DNA from: Catellatospora coxensis
Lineage (GTDB): Bacteria; Actinomycetota; Actinomycetes; Mycobacteriales; Micromonosporaceae
DNA length: 41,534 nucleotides
Direction of reading: 5' to 3'
Assembly (NCBI RefSeq): GCF_016862635.1
Contig: NZ_BONI01000081.1
Location: 1 to 41,534 of the forward strand
The notes below the pieces were generated by a model. It saw only the letters and a list, made by a program, of their open reading frames with translations. It was not told the origin of the DNA and made no database searches. Positions 7,450 to 16,166 of this stretch are shown here, piece after piece; the stretch's first letter is position 1; every line of letters starts with the position of its first letter. Position numbers and translations under genes: made by a program.

Positions 7450-8667
7450 TCAGGCGCCGAGGCGGCGGGCCAGGTTGGTGTCGAGGGTGTTCATGAACTC
7501 CTCGGTGGTCTGCCACGGCGCGTCGCGCGAGATCAGCAGCGCGAGGTCCTTGGTCATCGCACCGCCCTCGACGGTCTCGATGATGACCTGCTCCAGCACG
7601 TCGGCGAAGTTGGTCACCTCCGGGGTGCCGTCCAGCTTGCCGCGGTGCGCGAGGCCCCGGGTCCAGGCGAAGATCGACGCGATCGGGTTGGTCGACGTCT
7701 TCTCGCCCTTCTGCCACTGGCGGTAGTGCCGGGTGACGGTGCCGTGCGCGGCCTCGGCCTCGACGGTCTTGCCGTCGGGCGTCATCAGCACGGAGGTCAT
7801 CAGGCCGAGCGAGCCGAAGCCCTGCGCCACGGTGTCGGACTGCACGTCGCCGTCGTAGTTCTTGCAGGCCCAGACGAACCCGCCCTCCCACTTCAGCGCC
7901 GCGGCGACCATGTCGTCGATGAGCCGGTGCTCGTAGGTGATGCCGGCGGCCTCGAAGTCGGACTTGAACTCGGTCTCGAAGACCTCGGCGAAGATGTCCT
8001 TGAACCGGCCGTCGTACGCCTTGAGGATCGTGTTCTTGGTCGACAGGTAGACCGGGTAGTTGCGGGCCAGGCCGTAGCGCAGCGAGGCGCGCGCGAAGTC
8101 GCGGATCGACTCGTCGTAGTTGTACATGCCCATGGCGACGCCGCCGCCGGGGAAGTCGGAGACGGTCAGCTCCATCGGCTCCGAGCCGTCGGCCGGCTGG
8201 TACGTGATGGTGACCTTGCCCGGGCCCGGGACCACGAAGTCGGTGGCCTTGTACTGGTCGCCGTGGGCGTGACGGCCGATGACGATCGGCTTGGTCCAGC
8301 CCGGCACCAGGCGCGGCACGTTGCTCATGATGATCGGCTCACGGAAGACGACGCCGCCGAGGATGTTGCGGATGGTGCCGTTCGGCGACTTCCACATCTT
8401 CTTCAGGCCGAACTCGGCGACGCGGGCCTCGTCCGGGGTGATGGTGGCGCACTTGACGCCCACGCCGTGCCGCTTGATGGCGTTGGCGGCGTCGATCGTC
8501 ACCTGGTCGTCGGTGGCGTCGCGGTGCTCCATGCCCAGGTCGTAGTACTCCAGCTCCACGTCGAGGTAGGGCAGGATCAGCTGCTCCCGGATCTGCTTCC
8601 AGATGATCCGGGTCATCTCGTCGCCGTCGAGCTCGACGACCGGGTTGTTTACCTTGATCTTCGCCAT
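7450..8667 (-). CDS. icd: NADP-dependent isocitrate dehydrogenase
   Basis: 405 residues. It oxidatively decarboxylates isocitrate to 2-oxoglutarate with NADP+. Start [20 protein letters not shown] and motifs [24 protein letters not shown] (phosphoserine-type loop region), [18 protein letters not shown] and the C-terminal [12 protein letters not shown] are those of the eukaryote-like, homodimeric IDH subfamily of about 400 residues, not the monomeric 80-kDa form found in some actinobacteria. AAGGAG lies 10 bases before the ATG. It is monocistronic, ends at a strong bidirectional hairpin, and shares its promoter region with a divergent membrane protein gene. A perfect palindrome at 8731-8748 lies in that shared region. 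Confidence 0.97.
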   Translation of the reverse strand: MAKIKVNNPVVELDGDEMTRIIWKQIREQLILPYLDVELEYYDLGMEHRDATDDQVTIDAANAIKRHGVGVKCATITPDEARVAEFGLKKMWKSPNGTIRNILGGVVFREPIIMSNVPRLVPGWTKPIVIGRHAHGDQYKATDFVVPGPGKVTITYQPADGSEPMELTVSDFPGGGVAMGMYNYDESIRDFARASLRYGLARNYPVYLSTKNTILKAYDGRFKDIFAEVFETEFKSDFEAAGITYEHRLIDDMVAAALKWEGGFVWACKNYDGDVQSDTVAQGFGSLGLMTSVLMTPDGKTVEAEAAHGTVTRHYRQWQKGEKTSTNPIASIFAWTRGLAHRGKLDGTPEVTNFADVLEQVIIETVEGGAMTKDLALLISRDAPWQTTEEFMNTLDTNLARRLGA

Positions 8668-8730
8668 CGCGAGGGCGCTCCTTAAAACCTTCGGCGTCCG
8701 GCGCGGAAGGCCGGGCGGCGGTCTCGTTTA

Positions 8731-8748
8731 GCAGTACGAGCGTACTGC
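8731..8748. promoter_or_regulatory. Perfect 8-2-8 palindrome between icd and the divergent gene (candidate operator)
   Basis: GCAGTACG-AG-CGTACTGC lies 64 bases upstream of the icd start and 87 bases upstream of the plus-strand start at 8835. The minus strand also reads TACGCT inside it, a possible icd -10 box. It does not match the actinobacterial SOS box. A dimeric repressor or activator site is the simplest reading. Confidence 0.45.
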
Positions 8749-8821
8749 CAGATCCACCAGGCGCAACCGCCAGGGTGCCGTGCCCCCGGTCACGGGGCCG
8801 CGCCGGGTCGCGCCCCGCCGT

Positions 8822-8827
8822 TACGCT
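8822..8827 (+). promoter_or_regulatory. -10 box (TACGCT) of a leaderless gene
   Basis: TACGCT fits TANNNT and ends 7 bases before GTG 8835. This decides the start codon of the downstream gene. Confidence 0.6.
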
Positions 8828-8834
8828 GCGCGCC

Positions 8835-9437
8835 GTGACGACAGTGAACCGGACATCGGCGCCCACTCCGATGATGTGGCTGGTCGGCGTGGCCAACCTG
8901 GCCACCCTGGGCCTCTTCTACCTGCTGCGCGACCTGCTGCTGCCCGCACAGACGTGGGCGCTGGCAGACGTGCCGACCACGGTCACGCTCGTGCTCGCGT
9001 GGACGCTGGTCGCCTTCCCGGCGCTGTGCCTGGCGGTCGGCACGTTCGACGTCACCGCCCGACCGCTGCGCCGGCCCTGGGGATACCTGGCCTCGGCAGG
9101 CGTGCTGGTCGCCACCGCGCAGCTCGCCGTGCTGACCAGCCGGCACCGCCCGCTCGATCACGGCCGCTACCGCCCCGAGTCGCCGGAGCACCGGGCAGCC
9201 GCCCATACACCCGCCGGGGAGGCTCTGTCGGACGGAGCCATGTCGGCGCTGGCCGGGATCGCGGTATGGGTGGTTCTGTTCGCCATCGGCCACTGGGTGT
9301 GGCGGCGGCTGCGCGGCGAGGGCGGGCGGGTCTTCCTCAGCCTGTTCGACGTGAGCCCGCAGTATCGCCGGGCGCTCGCCGTCGGCTCGGCGGCCGGTGC
9401 CGTGATCGGGCTCGCACTGGCGCTGCTGCTCCACTGA
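8835..9437 (+). CDS. Hypothetical integral membrane protein
   Basis: 200 residues from GTG 8835. An in-frame start at 8775 exists, but 8835 is favoured by a -10 box 7 bases upstream and by the Arg/Pro-rich, non-membrane-like sequence before it. Hydrophobic segments lie near residues 13-36, 47-72, 81-100, about 135-157 and 178-199, so four or five membrane passes. A polar loop between the third and fourth is rich in His, Arg and Glu. No family recognised. It diverges from icd and converges on ung, whose stop is 49 bases away. Confidence 0.7.
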   Translation: MTTVNRTSAPTPMMWLVGVANLATLGLFYLLRDLLLPAQTWALADVPTTVTLVLAWTLVAFPALCLAVGTFDVTARPLRRPWGYLASAGVLVATAQLAVLTSRHRPLDHGRYRPESPEHRAAAHTPAGEALSDGAMSALAGIAVWVVLFAIGHWVWRRLRGEGGRVFLSLFDVSPQYRRALAVGSAAGAVIGLALALLLH

Positions 9438-9485
9438 CCGGCCGCGCCGCGGCTCCCGGAACGGATCGCCGCGGCGCGGAGCGAG

Positions 9486-10157
9486 TCAGCTCCAGTTGAT
9501 CTCGCCGCGGCCGGCTTCCAGCAGCGCGGTCTTGATCTGCGAGAACGGCTTGCTGCCCAGGAACCCCTTCGGGTTCATCGGGCTCGGGTGCCCGGCCTCC
9601 AGCACGACGTGCTGCGGGTTGTTCACCAGCACGGCCTTCTTGCGGGCATACGACCCCCACAGCACGAAGACCACCCGGTACGGCGAGTCGTTCACGGCCT
9701 TGATCGCGGCGTCGGTGAACGCCTCCCAGCCCTGGTTGGCGTGACTGCCCGGCTTGACGCCCACGGTGAGCACCGCGTTGAGCATCAGCACACCCTGGCT
9801 CGCCCAGCCGGTGAGGTCGCCGTTGCGCGGGGGCTCGACGCCGAGGTCGTCCTTGAGCTCCTTGTACACATTGCGCAGGCTCGGCGGCACGGCCACGCCG
9901 GGGCGCACGCTGAAGCTGAGGCCGTGCGCCTGGCCCGGCTTGAAGTAGGGGTCCTGGCCGAGGACGAGCACCCGGGTGTGCGCGGGCGAGGTGAGCCGGA
10001 ACGCCGTGAACAGGTCGTCGCGCGGCGGGTACACCGTCTCGGTGGCGTAGGCGTTCTCCACGAAGGAGGAGAGCCGGGCCGTGGCGTCGAGGTCCAGGTG
10101 CGGCTTCATCACGTCGCGCCACTCAGCGGGCAGCAGGTCGAGCAGGTCCAATGCCAT
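9486..10157 (-). CDS. ung: Uracil-DNA glycosylase, family 1
   Basis: 223 residues from ATG 10157 (a second in-frame ATG is at 10169; the longer open frame upstream overlaps a plus-strand gene). It removes uracil from DNA, starting base-excision repair. Motif A is VLGQDPYFKPGQAHGLSFSV with the catalytic Asp; motif B is GHPSPMNP with the catalytic His. The residue after GQDPY is Phe, where E. coli has His; mycobacterial enzymes, as I recall, have Pro there, so variation is tolerated. Length is normal. Convergent with the membrane protein on its left, and the next gene on its right (MSMEG_6728-like) is divergent. Confidence 0.95.
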   Translation of the reverse strand: MALDLLDLLPAEWRDVMKPHLDLDATARLSSFVENAYATETVYPPRDDLFTAFRLTSPAHTRVLVLGQDPYFKPGQAHGLSFSVRPGVAVPPSLRNVYKELKDDLGVEPPRNGDLTGWASQGVLMLNAVLTVGVKPGSHANQGWEAFTDAAIKAVNDSPYRVVFVLWGSYARKKAVLVNNPQHVVLEAGHPSPMNPKGFLGSKPFSQIKTALLEAGRGEINWS

Positions 10158-10247
10158 GCGGGACACCATAGTGCCCGCGTCCGACAACCGCGCGGCTAAG
10201 CCCCGCCCCGGCGGTTTGACCGGCCTGGCCTGCGGGTATCCACCGTC

Positions 10248-10727
10248 GTGCAGACGTTCCTGCCCTATCCGGACTTCGCGGCCAGCGCCGCGGCGCTCGA
10301 TCCGCGACGGCTGGGCAAGCAGCGGGTCGAGACGATTCAGGTGCTGCGAGGGCTGATCGTGCCCGGCTACGGCTGGCGGCACCATCCTGCGGTGAAGATG
10401 TGGGCCGGCTACGAGGAGGCCCTGGTCCGCTACGGCCTGGAGATCTGCGGCGTGTGGTCGGCCGCCGAACGCGCGGACACCTGCTCTGCAACGCTCGCCA
10501 CGGATCTCGCCTCGGCCGGTGGTCCCGCGGCGATACGCGACCAGCCGGCACTCGGCGCGACCGGCGACCTCCCACCCTGGCTGGGCGACGAGGCCTTCCA
10601 CCTGAGTCACCGCTCCGTGCTGCTGCGCAAGGACGCCGCCCACTACCGCCCGCTCTTCGGCGACCTCCCCGCCGATCTGCCCTACGTCTGGCCCTCTTCC
10701 GACCGCCGGCCCGCTTACCTGCCCTGA
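10248..10727 (+). CDS. MSMEG_6728-type protein, pyrimidine-dimer-glycosylase-like fold
   Basis: 159 residues, GTG start. The N-terminus MQTFLPYPDF followed by LDPRRLGKQRVET and HHPAVKMWAGYEEAL is what I recall for the MSMEG_6728 family, distantly related to the T4 endonuclease V-like pyrimidine dimer DNA glycosylases (R-L-G-K-Q...E pattern). A late FHLSHRSVLLRKDAAHY segment fits the same family. It sits beside ung and diverges from it by 90 bp, so a DNA-repair link is plausible but unproven. The gene ends directly at a hexanucleotide tandem repeat. Confidence 0.8.
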   Translation: MQTFLPYPDFAASAAALDPRRLGKQRVETIQVLRGLIVPGYGWRHHPAVKMWAGYEEALVRYGLEICGVWSAAERADTCSATLATDLASAGGPAAIRDQPALGATGDLPPWLGDEAFHLSHRSVLLRKDAAHYRPLFGDLPADLPYVWPSSDRRPAYLP

Positions 10728-10780
10728 CCGCAACCGCAACCGCAACCGCAACCGCAACCGCAACCGCAACCGCAACCGCA
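10728..10780 (+). repeat. Hexanucleotide tandem repeat (CCGCAA, about 8.8 copies)
   Basis: 53 uninterrupted bases of CCGCAA start at the base after the stop codon of the upstream gene and end 23 bases before family A copy 3. Perfect copies suggest recent slippage or an active mechanism. It is outside any coding sequence I accept. Confidence 0.95.
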
Positions 10781-10803
10781 GGTCAACGACCGTCGGGTGT
10801 TAA

Positions 10804-10847
10804 GAAGGGCACCTTCTATAACGCGGAGCGTTAAGAAGGTGCCCTTC
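10804..10847. repeat. Family A inverted repeat, copy 3 (probable mdh terminator)
   Basis: Left arm 10804-10823 and right arm 10829-10847 pair over 19 bp with one bulged base; the loop is 5 bases. It lies 11 bases downstream of the mdh stop on the minus strand, so it should fold at the 3' end of the mdh mRNA. Confidence 0.85.
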
Positions 10848-10858
10848 CTTTGGACAGG

Positions 10859-11809
10859 TCACATGCCGGCGACGTCGGCCTGCTTGGCGCGGACGGCCTC
10901 GGCGGCCTCGTTGAGGCCGGCGAGCTCGGTCTCGGTGAGGTCGGTGATGACGACCTTGCGGGCGCCGGTGGCGCCGATCTCGGCCTCGACGCCCAGGTAG
11001 ACGCCGGAGATGCCGTACTCGCCGTCGACCCAGGCGCAGACCGGCATGACCTCGCCGGAGTCCTCGGCCACGGCCTTGGCCATGCGGGCGGCGGCGGCCG
11101 ACGGGGCGTAGTACGCCGAACCGGTCTTCAGCAGCGCCACGACCTCGGCGCCGCCGTTGCGGGTCCGGGTGACCAGCTCCTCGATCTTCTCGGCGGGCAG
11201 CAGGTCGGACAGCGGCTTGCCGTCGACGGTGCAGCGCGAGGGCACCGGCACCATGGTGTCGCCGTGCGAGCCCAGGGTCAGCGTCTTCACCGAGCCGACC
11301 GGGACGTTCAGCTCCTCGGCGACGAAGTGCGTGAAGCGGGCGGTGTCCAGCATGCCGGCCTGGCCGATGACCCGGTTCTTCGGGAACTGGGTGGCGATCT
11401 GGGCCAGCGCGGTCATCTCGTCGAGCGGGTTGGACACCACGATGACGACGGCGTTGGGCGCGTGCTTGGCGACCTGCTCGGCCACCCCGCGGACGATCTT
11501 GGCGTTGACACCGAGCAGGTCCATGCGGCTCATGCCGGGCTTGCGCGGCAGGCCGGCGGTGATCACGACGATGTCGGAGCCGGCGATGGCCTCGTAGCCC
11601 GAGCCGTCGACACCCGTGGTGGCGCCGACGACCTTGGTCTCGAAGCCCTCGATGGAGCGGGACTGGTTGAGGTCCAGGGCGAGACCCTCGGGCTTGCCCT
11701 CGATGATGTCGGTCAGCACGACGGTCTCGAAGACGTCGTACTCGGCGAGGCGCTGCGCGGTGGTCGAGCCGTAGAAACCGGCGCCGACGACGGTGACCTT
11801 CTTGCCCAT
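10859..11809 (-). CDS. mdh: Malate dehydrogenase (LDH-like type)
   Basis: 316 residues from ATG 11809. It interconverts malate and oxaloacetate with NAD+ in the TCA cycle. The sequence has the N-terminal Rossmann glycine motif VTVVGAGFYGSTTA, the active-site loop GLPRKPGMSR with Arg at the position that selects malate over lactate, and the catalytic GSHGDTMVP His. This is the LDH-like group, not the cytosolic-type enzyme of many other actinobacteria. The open frame reaches 11887, but AGGGAG 8 bases before ATG 11809 and the family N-terminus fix the start. folD lies upstream on the same strand, 124 bp away. Confidence 0.96.
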   Translation of the reverse strand: MGKKVTVVGAGFYGSTTAQRLAEYDVFETVVLTDIIEGKPEGLALDLNQSRSIEGFETKVVGATTGVDGSGYEAIAGSDIVVITAGLPRKPGMSRMDLLGVNAKIVRGVAEQVAKHAPNAVVIVVSNPLDEMTALAQIATQFPKNRVIGQAGMLDTARFTHFVAEELNVPVGSVKTLTLGSHGDTMVPVPSRCTVDGKPLSDLLPAEKIEELVTRTRNGGAEVVALLKTGSAYYAPSAAAARMAKAVAEDSGEVMPVCAWVDGEYGISGVYLGVEAEIGATGARKVVITDLTETELAGLNEAAEAVRAKQADVAGM

Positions 11810-11933
11810 TGGCACATACTCCCTGCTGGCGGATGTCTGGTGGTGACCAGCACAGCCCTGTGACGAAGGTGTAACGATCCGCACCATAGTCCGCTGCGTC
11901 TATCGACGGCCGGTCGGGTGCGGCGGGTGTGGG

Positions 11934-12797
11934 CTAGAGCGCCGACTCGGCCTTCTCGACCACGTTGGTGAGCAGCATGGCCCGGGTCATCGGCCCTACC
12001 CCGCCGGGGTTCGGCGACACGAACCCGGCCACGTCGGCGACGTCGGCGTGCACGTCACCCACGATGTGCTTCTTCCCGTCCGGTCCCTCCACCCGCGACA
12101 CGCCGACGTCGAGCACGGCGGCGCCCGCCCGGACCATGCCCGGGGTGATGATGCCCGGCACCCCCGCCGCGGCGATGACGATGTCGGCCCGGCGGGTGTG
12201 CGCGGCCAGATCCTTGGTCCCGGTGTGGCAGAGGGTCACCGTCGCGTTCTCGGTACGCCGGGTGAGCAGCAGTCCCAGCGGGCGGCCCACGGTGACGCCG
12301 CGACCGACGACGCAGACCTCCGCGCCCGCGATCGGCACGTGGTACCGGCGCAGCAGCTCGACGATGCCACGCGGCGTGCACGGCAGCGGCGCGGGCACGC
12401 CCAGCACCAGCCGTCCGAGGTTGACCGGGTGCAGCCCGTCGGCGTCCTTGTCCGGGTCGATCAGCTCCAGCACCCGCTGCTCGTCCAGGCCCTTGGGCAG
12501 CGGCAGCTGGACGATGTAGCCGGTGCAGGCGGGGTCGGCGTTGAGTTCCGCGACGGCACGCTCCACATCGGCCTGGGTGGCGTCGGCGGGCAGGTCGCGG
12601 CGTAGCGAGGCGATGCCGACCTCGGCGCAGTCCTTGTGCTTGCCGTTGACGTACCACCGGGAGCCCGGGTCGTCGCCGACCAGCACCGTGCCCAGGCCTG
12701 GGGTCACGCCCCGGGCTTGCAGCGCGGCCACCCGGGTCCGCAGGTCCGCCTTGATCGCCGCTGCCGTCTCGGTGCCGTTGAGGATCGTCGCCGTCAT
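11934..12797 (-). CDS. folD: Bifunctional methylenetetrahydrofolate dehydrogenase / cyclohydrolase
   Basis: 287 residues from ATG 12797; the frame stays open to 12932 but the FolD N-terminus begins at MTATILNG. It converts 5,10-methylene-THF to 10-formyl-THF, the cofactor used by PurN and PurH encoded 7-9 kb away. Motifs: [29 protein letters not shown] (YxxxK with Tyr and Lys of the active site), [17 protein letters not shown], the NADP-binding [11 protein letters not shown], and the C-terminal [14 protein letters not shown]. Length is typical. The minus-strand context (folD then mdh) resembles the Streptomyces order as I recall it. Confidence 0.96.
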   Translation of the reverse strand: MTATILNGTETAAAIKADLRTRVAALQARGVTPGLGTVLVGDDPGSRWYVNGKHKDCAEVGIASLRRDLPADATQADVERAVAELNADPACTGYIVQLPLPKGLDEQRVLELIDPDKDADGLHPVNLGRLVLGVPAPLPCTPRGIVELLRRYHVPIAGAEVCVVGRGVTVGRPLGLLLTRRTENATVTLCHTGTKDLAAHTRRADIVIAAAGVPGIITPGMVRAGAAVLDVGVSRVEGPDGKKHIVGDVHADVADVAGFVSPNPGGVGPMTRAMLLTNVVEKAESAL

Positions 12798-12865
12798 GCC
12801 GTCGATCCTGCCATCACGACTTTGACCACCTGAAACCAGGACATCCCGTTCGACGGCCCGCCCTT

Positions 12866-12946
12866 CATGATCGACCGACTTGCCGGGCAATGGGGCGAAT
12901 GCGCCGCGGCGATACGCCCGTTTGCCAGGCAAATCCGAGGATCATG
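12866..12946. repeat. 81-bp imperfect palindrome in the folD-importer gap
   Basis: Outer arms 12866-12890 and 12921-12946 begin and end in CATGATC / GATCATG and each contains its own small palindrome (TTGCCGGGCAA; TTTGCCAGGCAAA). The middle holds GGGCG...CGCCC around CGCCGCGGCG. The nested symmetry could extrude as a cruciform or fold as one long RNA hairpin. It is not a family A or B member. Confidence 0.6.
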
Positions 12947-13374
12947 GCGCACTGGGGGCTAGCGGCTGCGATGACCGGCGTCGATCATTTGGCCCTTTAG
13001 CTGGGGAACTAACTGTGAGTAGCAGTGGGATAGATCACCGCGTGGCCTTGGTTGCAGGATCTTCCAGCATCCGGGACGCCATAAGGGGTCAAATCGGGCT
13101 CCCGACAGTCCCACTATGTGACCGGCGACTATTGCCTGGGTCACGGTCTGAATCGGGCATACTGGCGTAGTTACGCCCATATGACAGGCTGCCCTCTAAT
13201 ACCAGAATCGTGACCCGACCCGCAAGTACTCCCCTCGTAGACTGTTGCGAATCTGCAACCCGTGGGTTTGGTGCCGGGCCGAGCTTCGTCCTACCTTTGC
13301 CGGACGTTGCACTGCGTGACAACGGCTGGTCAGCCTGCCGTCGTGAGGTGCGACGTAGGAGATGAGGAGGCTCA
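12947..13374 (+). promoter_or_regulatory. Long upstream region of the first oligopeptide importer operon
   Basis: This gap (with the palindrome before it, 577 bp between folD and the binding protein) has lower GC than its flanks. No gene is supported. A possible -10 TAGACT lies at 13238-13243, followed at once by the inverted repeat GTTGC-GAATCT-GCAAC (13244-13259), a candidate operator over the start point. GTGACC...GGTCAC forms another short inverted repeat near 13118-13144. The leader would be about 125 bases, ending in AGGAGG (13365-13370), a perfect ribosome site 4 bases before ATG 13375. Confidence 0.4.
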
Positions 13375-15003
13375 ATGCAGGTCCGTAGGCTCGCAGCCTG
13401 GGCTGCTCTCCCGCTTGCTGTCACTCTCGGCCTGTCGGCCTGTGGCAAGAGCGGTGGCAGCGACTCGGGTAGCGCCAACCCCAATGGTGTGGTTTCCATC
13501 GGCATCGCCGAACCGAAGCACCTGATCCCGTCCAACACCGCGGAGACCAGTGGCTCCCAGGTGCTGGCCGCGCTGTTCGCCCCCCTGGTCGACTTCGACG
13601 AGGCCAACAAGCCCTTCGAGGTGGCCGCGCAGGAGATCAGCACCACCGACAACAAGACCTGGACGATCAAGCTGAAGGACGGCTGGACGTTCCACAACGG
13701 CGAGCCGGTCACCGCCGACAGCTACATCAACGCCTGGAACTACGCGGCCTACGGCCCGAACGCCCAGGACAACAACTACTTCTTCGACAAGGTCGAGGGC
13801 TACAAGGACCTCAACCCTGCCGACGCGAACACCAAGCCGACGGCGACCGCCCTCACCGGTCTCAAGAAGGTCGACGACAAGACCTTCACGGTGACCCTGA
13901 ACGCGCCGTTCAGCGAGTTCAAGGCCCTGCTGGGCTACACCGCGTTCTACCCCCTGCCGAACGCCGCGTTCGAGAGCGCGACCGCTTCGCCGCTGGTCCT
14001 GGCCAAGAGCTACGAGGACGCCCCCATCGGCAACGGCCCGTTCAAGATCAAGGGCTCGTGGCAGCACGACGCCCAGGTCGAGGTCGAGAAGTACGACGCC
14101 TTCGCCGGCACCAAGCCGACCATCGGCGGCGCGCTGTTCAAGATCTACCAGAACAGCGACGCCGAGTACGCCGACCTCCAGGCCAACAACCTGGACGTGG
14201 TGAAGCAGATCCCGACCGCCAGCCTGTCCACGGCCACCGGCGACCTGGGTGACCGCTACCAGACCAGCCCGGCGTCGACCCTGCAGGTGCTCGCCTTCCC
14301 GACCTTCGACAAGCGTTTCGAGAAGCCCGAGGTCCGTAAGGCGATCTCCATGGCGATCGACCGCGAGGAGATCGCGAACAAGGTCTTCCAGGGTTCGCAG
14401 AAGGCCGCCTACTCCTTCGTCTCCCCGGTCGTCGCGGGCTACCGCGACAAGACCTGTGGCGCGGCGTGCGAGTTCAACCCGACCGAGGCCAAGAAGCAGT
14501 ACGAGGCCGCGGGCGGTCCGAAGTCGCTCAACATCACGTACAACACCGACGGCGGCCACCAGGAGTGGGTCGACGCGACCTGCAACCAGCTGAAGGCCAA
14601 CCTGGGCGTGGAGTGCGTCGGCACCCCCGAGCCGAAGTTCGCCGACCTGCTCACCAAGGTCAAGGCGAAGAAGGACGTCGGCATGTTCCGCATGGGCTGG
14701 GTCATGGACTACCCGTCCATGGAGAACTACCTCGGCCCGCTGTACTCGACCGGTGGTTCCTCGAACTACTACGGCTACAGCAACCCCACCTTCGACAACC
14801 TGCTGAAGGAGGGCTCGGCCGCGGCGACGCAGGACGAGGCCATCAAGAAGTACCAGGAGGCCGAGGACATCCTCGCCAAGGACATGCCGGTGCTTCCGCT
14901 GCGCTTCGGCCAGAACGTCTTCGGTCACTCGACCAACGTCAAGGACGTTCACATCGACCTGTTCAACCGGGTCGACCTCAACAAGATCCAGATCGCCGGC
15001 TGA
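13375..15003 (+). CDS. Oligopeptide/dipeptide ABC transporter substrate-binding lipoprotein (importer 1)
   Basis: 542 residues. A signal peptide with twin Arg near the start, a hydrophobic core and lipobox LSAC (Cys23) is followed by a Gly/Ser linker, so it is a membrane-anchored lipoprotein. The rest is a family 5 extracellular solute-binding protein (OppA/DppA type): LKDGWTFHNGEPVTADSYINAWNYA is the family signature near 95-120, and the C-terminal LPLRFGQNVFGHS...V fits too. Substrate is probably a peptide, but nickel, glycosides and other ligands occur in the family. First gene of a five-gene operon; a 12-bp hairpin downstream probably lets it be expressed above the permeases. Confidence 0.95.
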   Translation: MQVRRLAAWAALPLAVTLGLSACGKSGGSDSGSANPNGVVSIGIAEPKHLIPSNTAETSGSQVLAALFAPLVDFDEANKPFEVAAQEISTTDNKTWTIKLKDGWTFHNGEPVTADSYINAWNYAAYGPNAQDNNYFFDKVEGYKDLNPADANTKPTATALTGLKKVDDKTFTVTLNAPFSEFKALLGYTAFYPLPNAAFESATASPLVLAKSYEDAPIGNGPFKIKGSWQHDAQVEVEKYDAFAGTKPTIGGALFKIYQNSDAEYADLQANNLDVVKQIPTASLSTATGDLGDRYQTSPASTLQVLAFPTFDKRFEKPEVRKAISMAIDREEIANKVFQGSQKAAYSFVSPVVAGYRDKTCGAACEFNPTEAKKQYEAAGGPKSLNITYNTDGGHQEWVDATCNQLKANLGVECVGTPEPKFADLLTKVKAKKDVGMFRMGWVMDYPSMENYLGPLYSTGGSSNYYGYSNPTFDNLLKEGSAAATQDEAIKKYQEAEDILAKDMPVLPLRFGQNVFGHSTNVKDVHIDLFNRVDLNKIQIAG

Positions 15004-15024
15004 AGCCTGACGGTCGACTGACGG

Positions 15025-15058
15025 TGGTGGTGCCGGTCCTCTCGGGCCGGCACCACCA
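15025..15058 (+). terminator. Intra-operon hairpin between binding protein and permease genes
   Basis: A perfect 12-bp stem (15025-15036 with 15047-15058) has a 10-base loop and no T tract, 21 bases after the stop. It probably protects the 3' end of the binding-protein mRNA or partly terminates. The remaining gap to 15194 contains GATATT near 15149, a possible internal -10 box. Confidence 0.6.
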
Positions 15059-15194
15059 TCGCGCCGAGACCCCCCGCCCCCGCGTCCTCCGACCCGGTTA
15101 GGCGCACCACCACCACGTCGACCGCAGCCCCGTGGTACGAAGAACACGGATATTTCGTGCTAAACGGGCTGCCCGGTGAGAGAAGAAATCGACG

Positions 15195-16154
15195 ATGTTC
15201 CGCTATCTTGTGCGGCGCTTCCTCCAGATGATCATGGTGTTCATCGCGACCACGTTCATCGTGTACTCGCTGATGTACTGGACCGGAGGCGACCCCATCC
15301 AGGCCCTGGCCGGCGAGAAGCCCGTCAGCGACCTTCAGCGCGCCCAGCTGGTCGAGAAGTACGGCCTCGACCAGCCCTTCCTCCAGCGCTACTGGAACTA
15401 CCTGAGCGACCTGCTGCAGTGGCCGCCGAACTTCGGCACGACGCTGACCGGCCGTTCGATCAACGACATCCTGTCCGACGCGTGGCCCGTGACGATGCAG
15501 CTGGCGACCATCGCCATCCTCTTCACGATCATCTTCGGGATCACCGCCGGTGTCATCGCCGGTATCCGCCGAGGCAGCATCTTCGACAACTCCACCCTCG
15601 TGCTGACGCTTCTGGTGATCGGCATCCCCTCGGTCGTGCTCGCGCCGCTGTCGCAGTACCTCTTCACCATCCAGTGGAAGATCTTCCCCACCACCGCGAG
15701 CGGCGTCGGGGGCTGGGAGCGCTGGTCCGACCCCAGCCTCTGGTTCGAGCTGCTGCTGCCGGGCATCGTGCTCGGCTCGCTGTCGGTCGCCACCGCGATG
15801 CGGCTGACCCGCGCCTCGGTCAGCGAGAACCTGCGCGCCGACTTCGTCCGCACCGCCCGCTCCAAGGGCATGCCCGGCCGCCGGGTCATCGGCATCCACG
15901 TGCTGCGCAACTCGCTGATCCCGATCGTCACCTTCCTCGGCGTCGAGCTGGGCAGCCTGATGGCCGGCGCCATCGTCACCGAGGGCGTCTTCAACGTCCC
16001 GGGCGTCGGCTACCAGCTGAACCGTGCGCTGAAGACCGAGGACACCCCGCTGGTCATCGGCATCGTCAGCGTGCTGGTGATCGTCTTCCTGGTGGCCAAC
16101 CTGATCGTCGACCTGCTCTACGCGGTGCTCGACCCGCGGATCCGGTACGAGTAA
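15195..16154 (+). CDS. ABC transporter permease, OppB/DppB type (importer 1)
   Basis: 319 residues. It begins MFRYLVRRFLQMI with one membrane helix, followed by a periplasmic segment with GGDPIQAL and KYGLDQPFLQRYWNYL, then a BPD_transp_1 domain with about five more helices. The EAA coupling loop reads RTARSKGMPGRRVIGIHVLRN (about 219-239), contacting the ATPases. C-terminus VDLLYAVLDPRIRYE is a hallmark of this family. GAGAGAAGAA lies before the ATG. Twelve bases separate it from the next permease. Confidence 0.95.
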   Translation: MFRYLVRRFLQMIMVFIATTFIVYSLMYWTGGDPIQALAGEKPVSDLQRAQLVEKYGLDQPFLQRYWNYLSDLLQWPPNFGTTLTGRSINDILSDAWPVTMQLATIAILFTIIFGITAGVIAGIRRGSIFDNSTLVLTLLVIGIPSVVLAPLSQYLFTIQWKIFPTTASGVGGWERWSDPSLWFELLLPGIVLGSLSVATAMRLTRASVSENLRADFVRTARSKGMPGRRVIGIHVLRNSLIPIVTFLGVELGSLMAGAIVTEGVFNVPGVGYQLNRALKTEDTPLVIGIVSVLVIVFLVANLIVDLLYAVLDPRIRYE

Positions 16155-16166
16155 GAGGTTTCTGAC

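Noticed and set aside
10716-10834. Thr-Ala repeat protein tail encoded by the CCGCAA array
   Set aside because: The frame needs a different reading of the upstream gene, whose own stop codon directly precedes the array.
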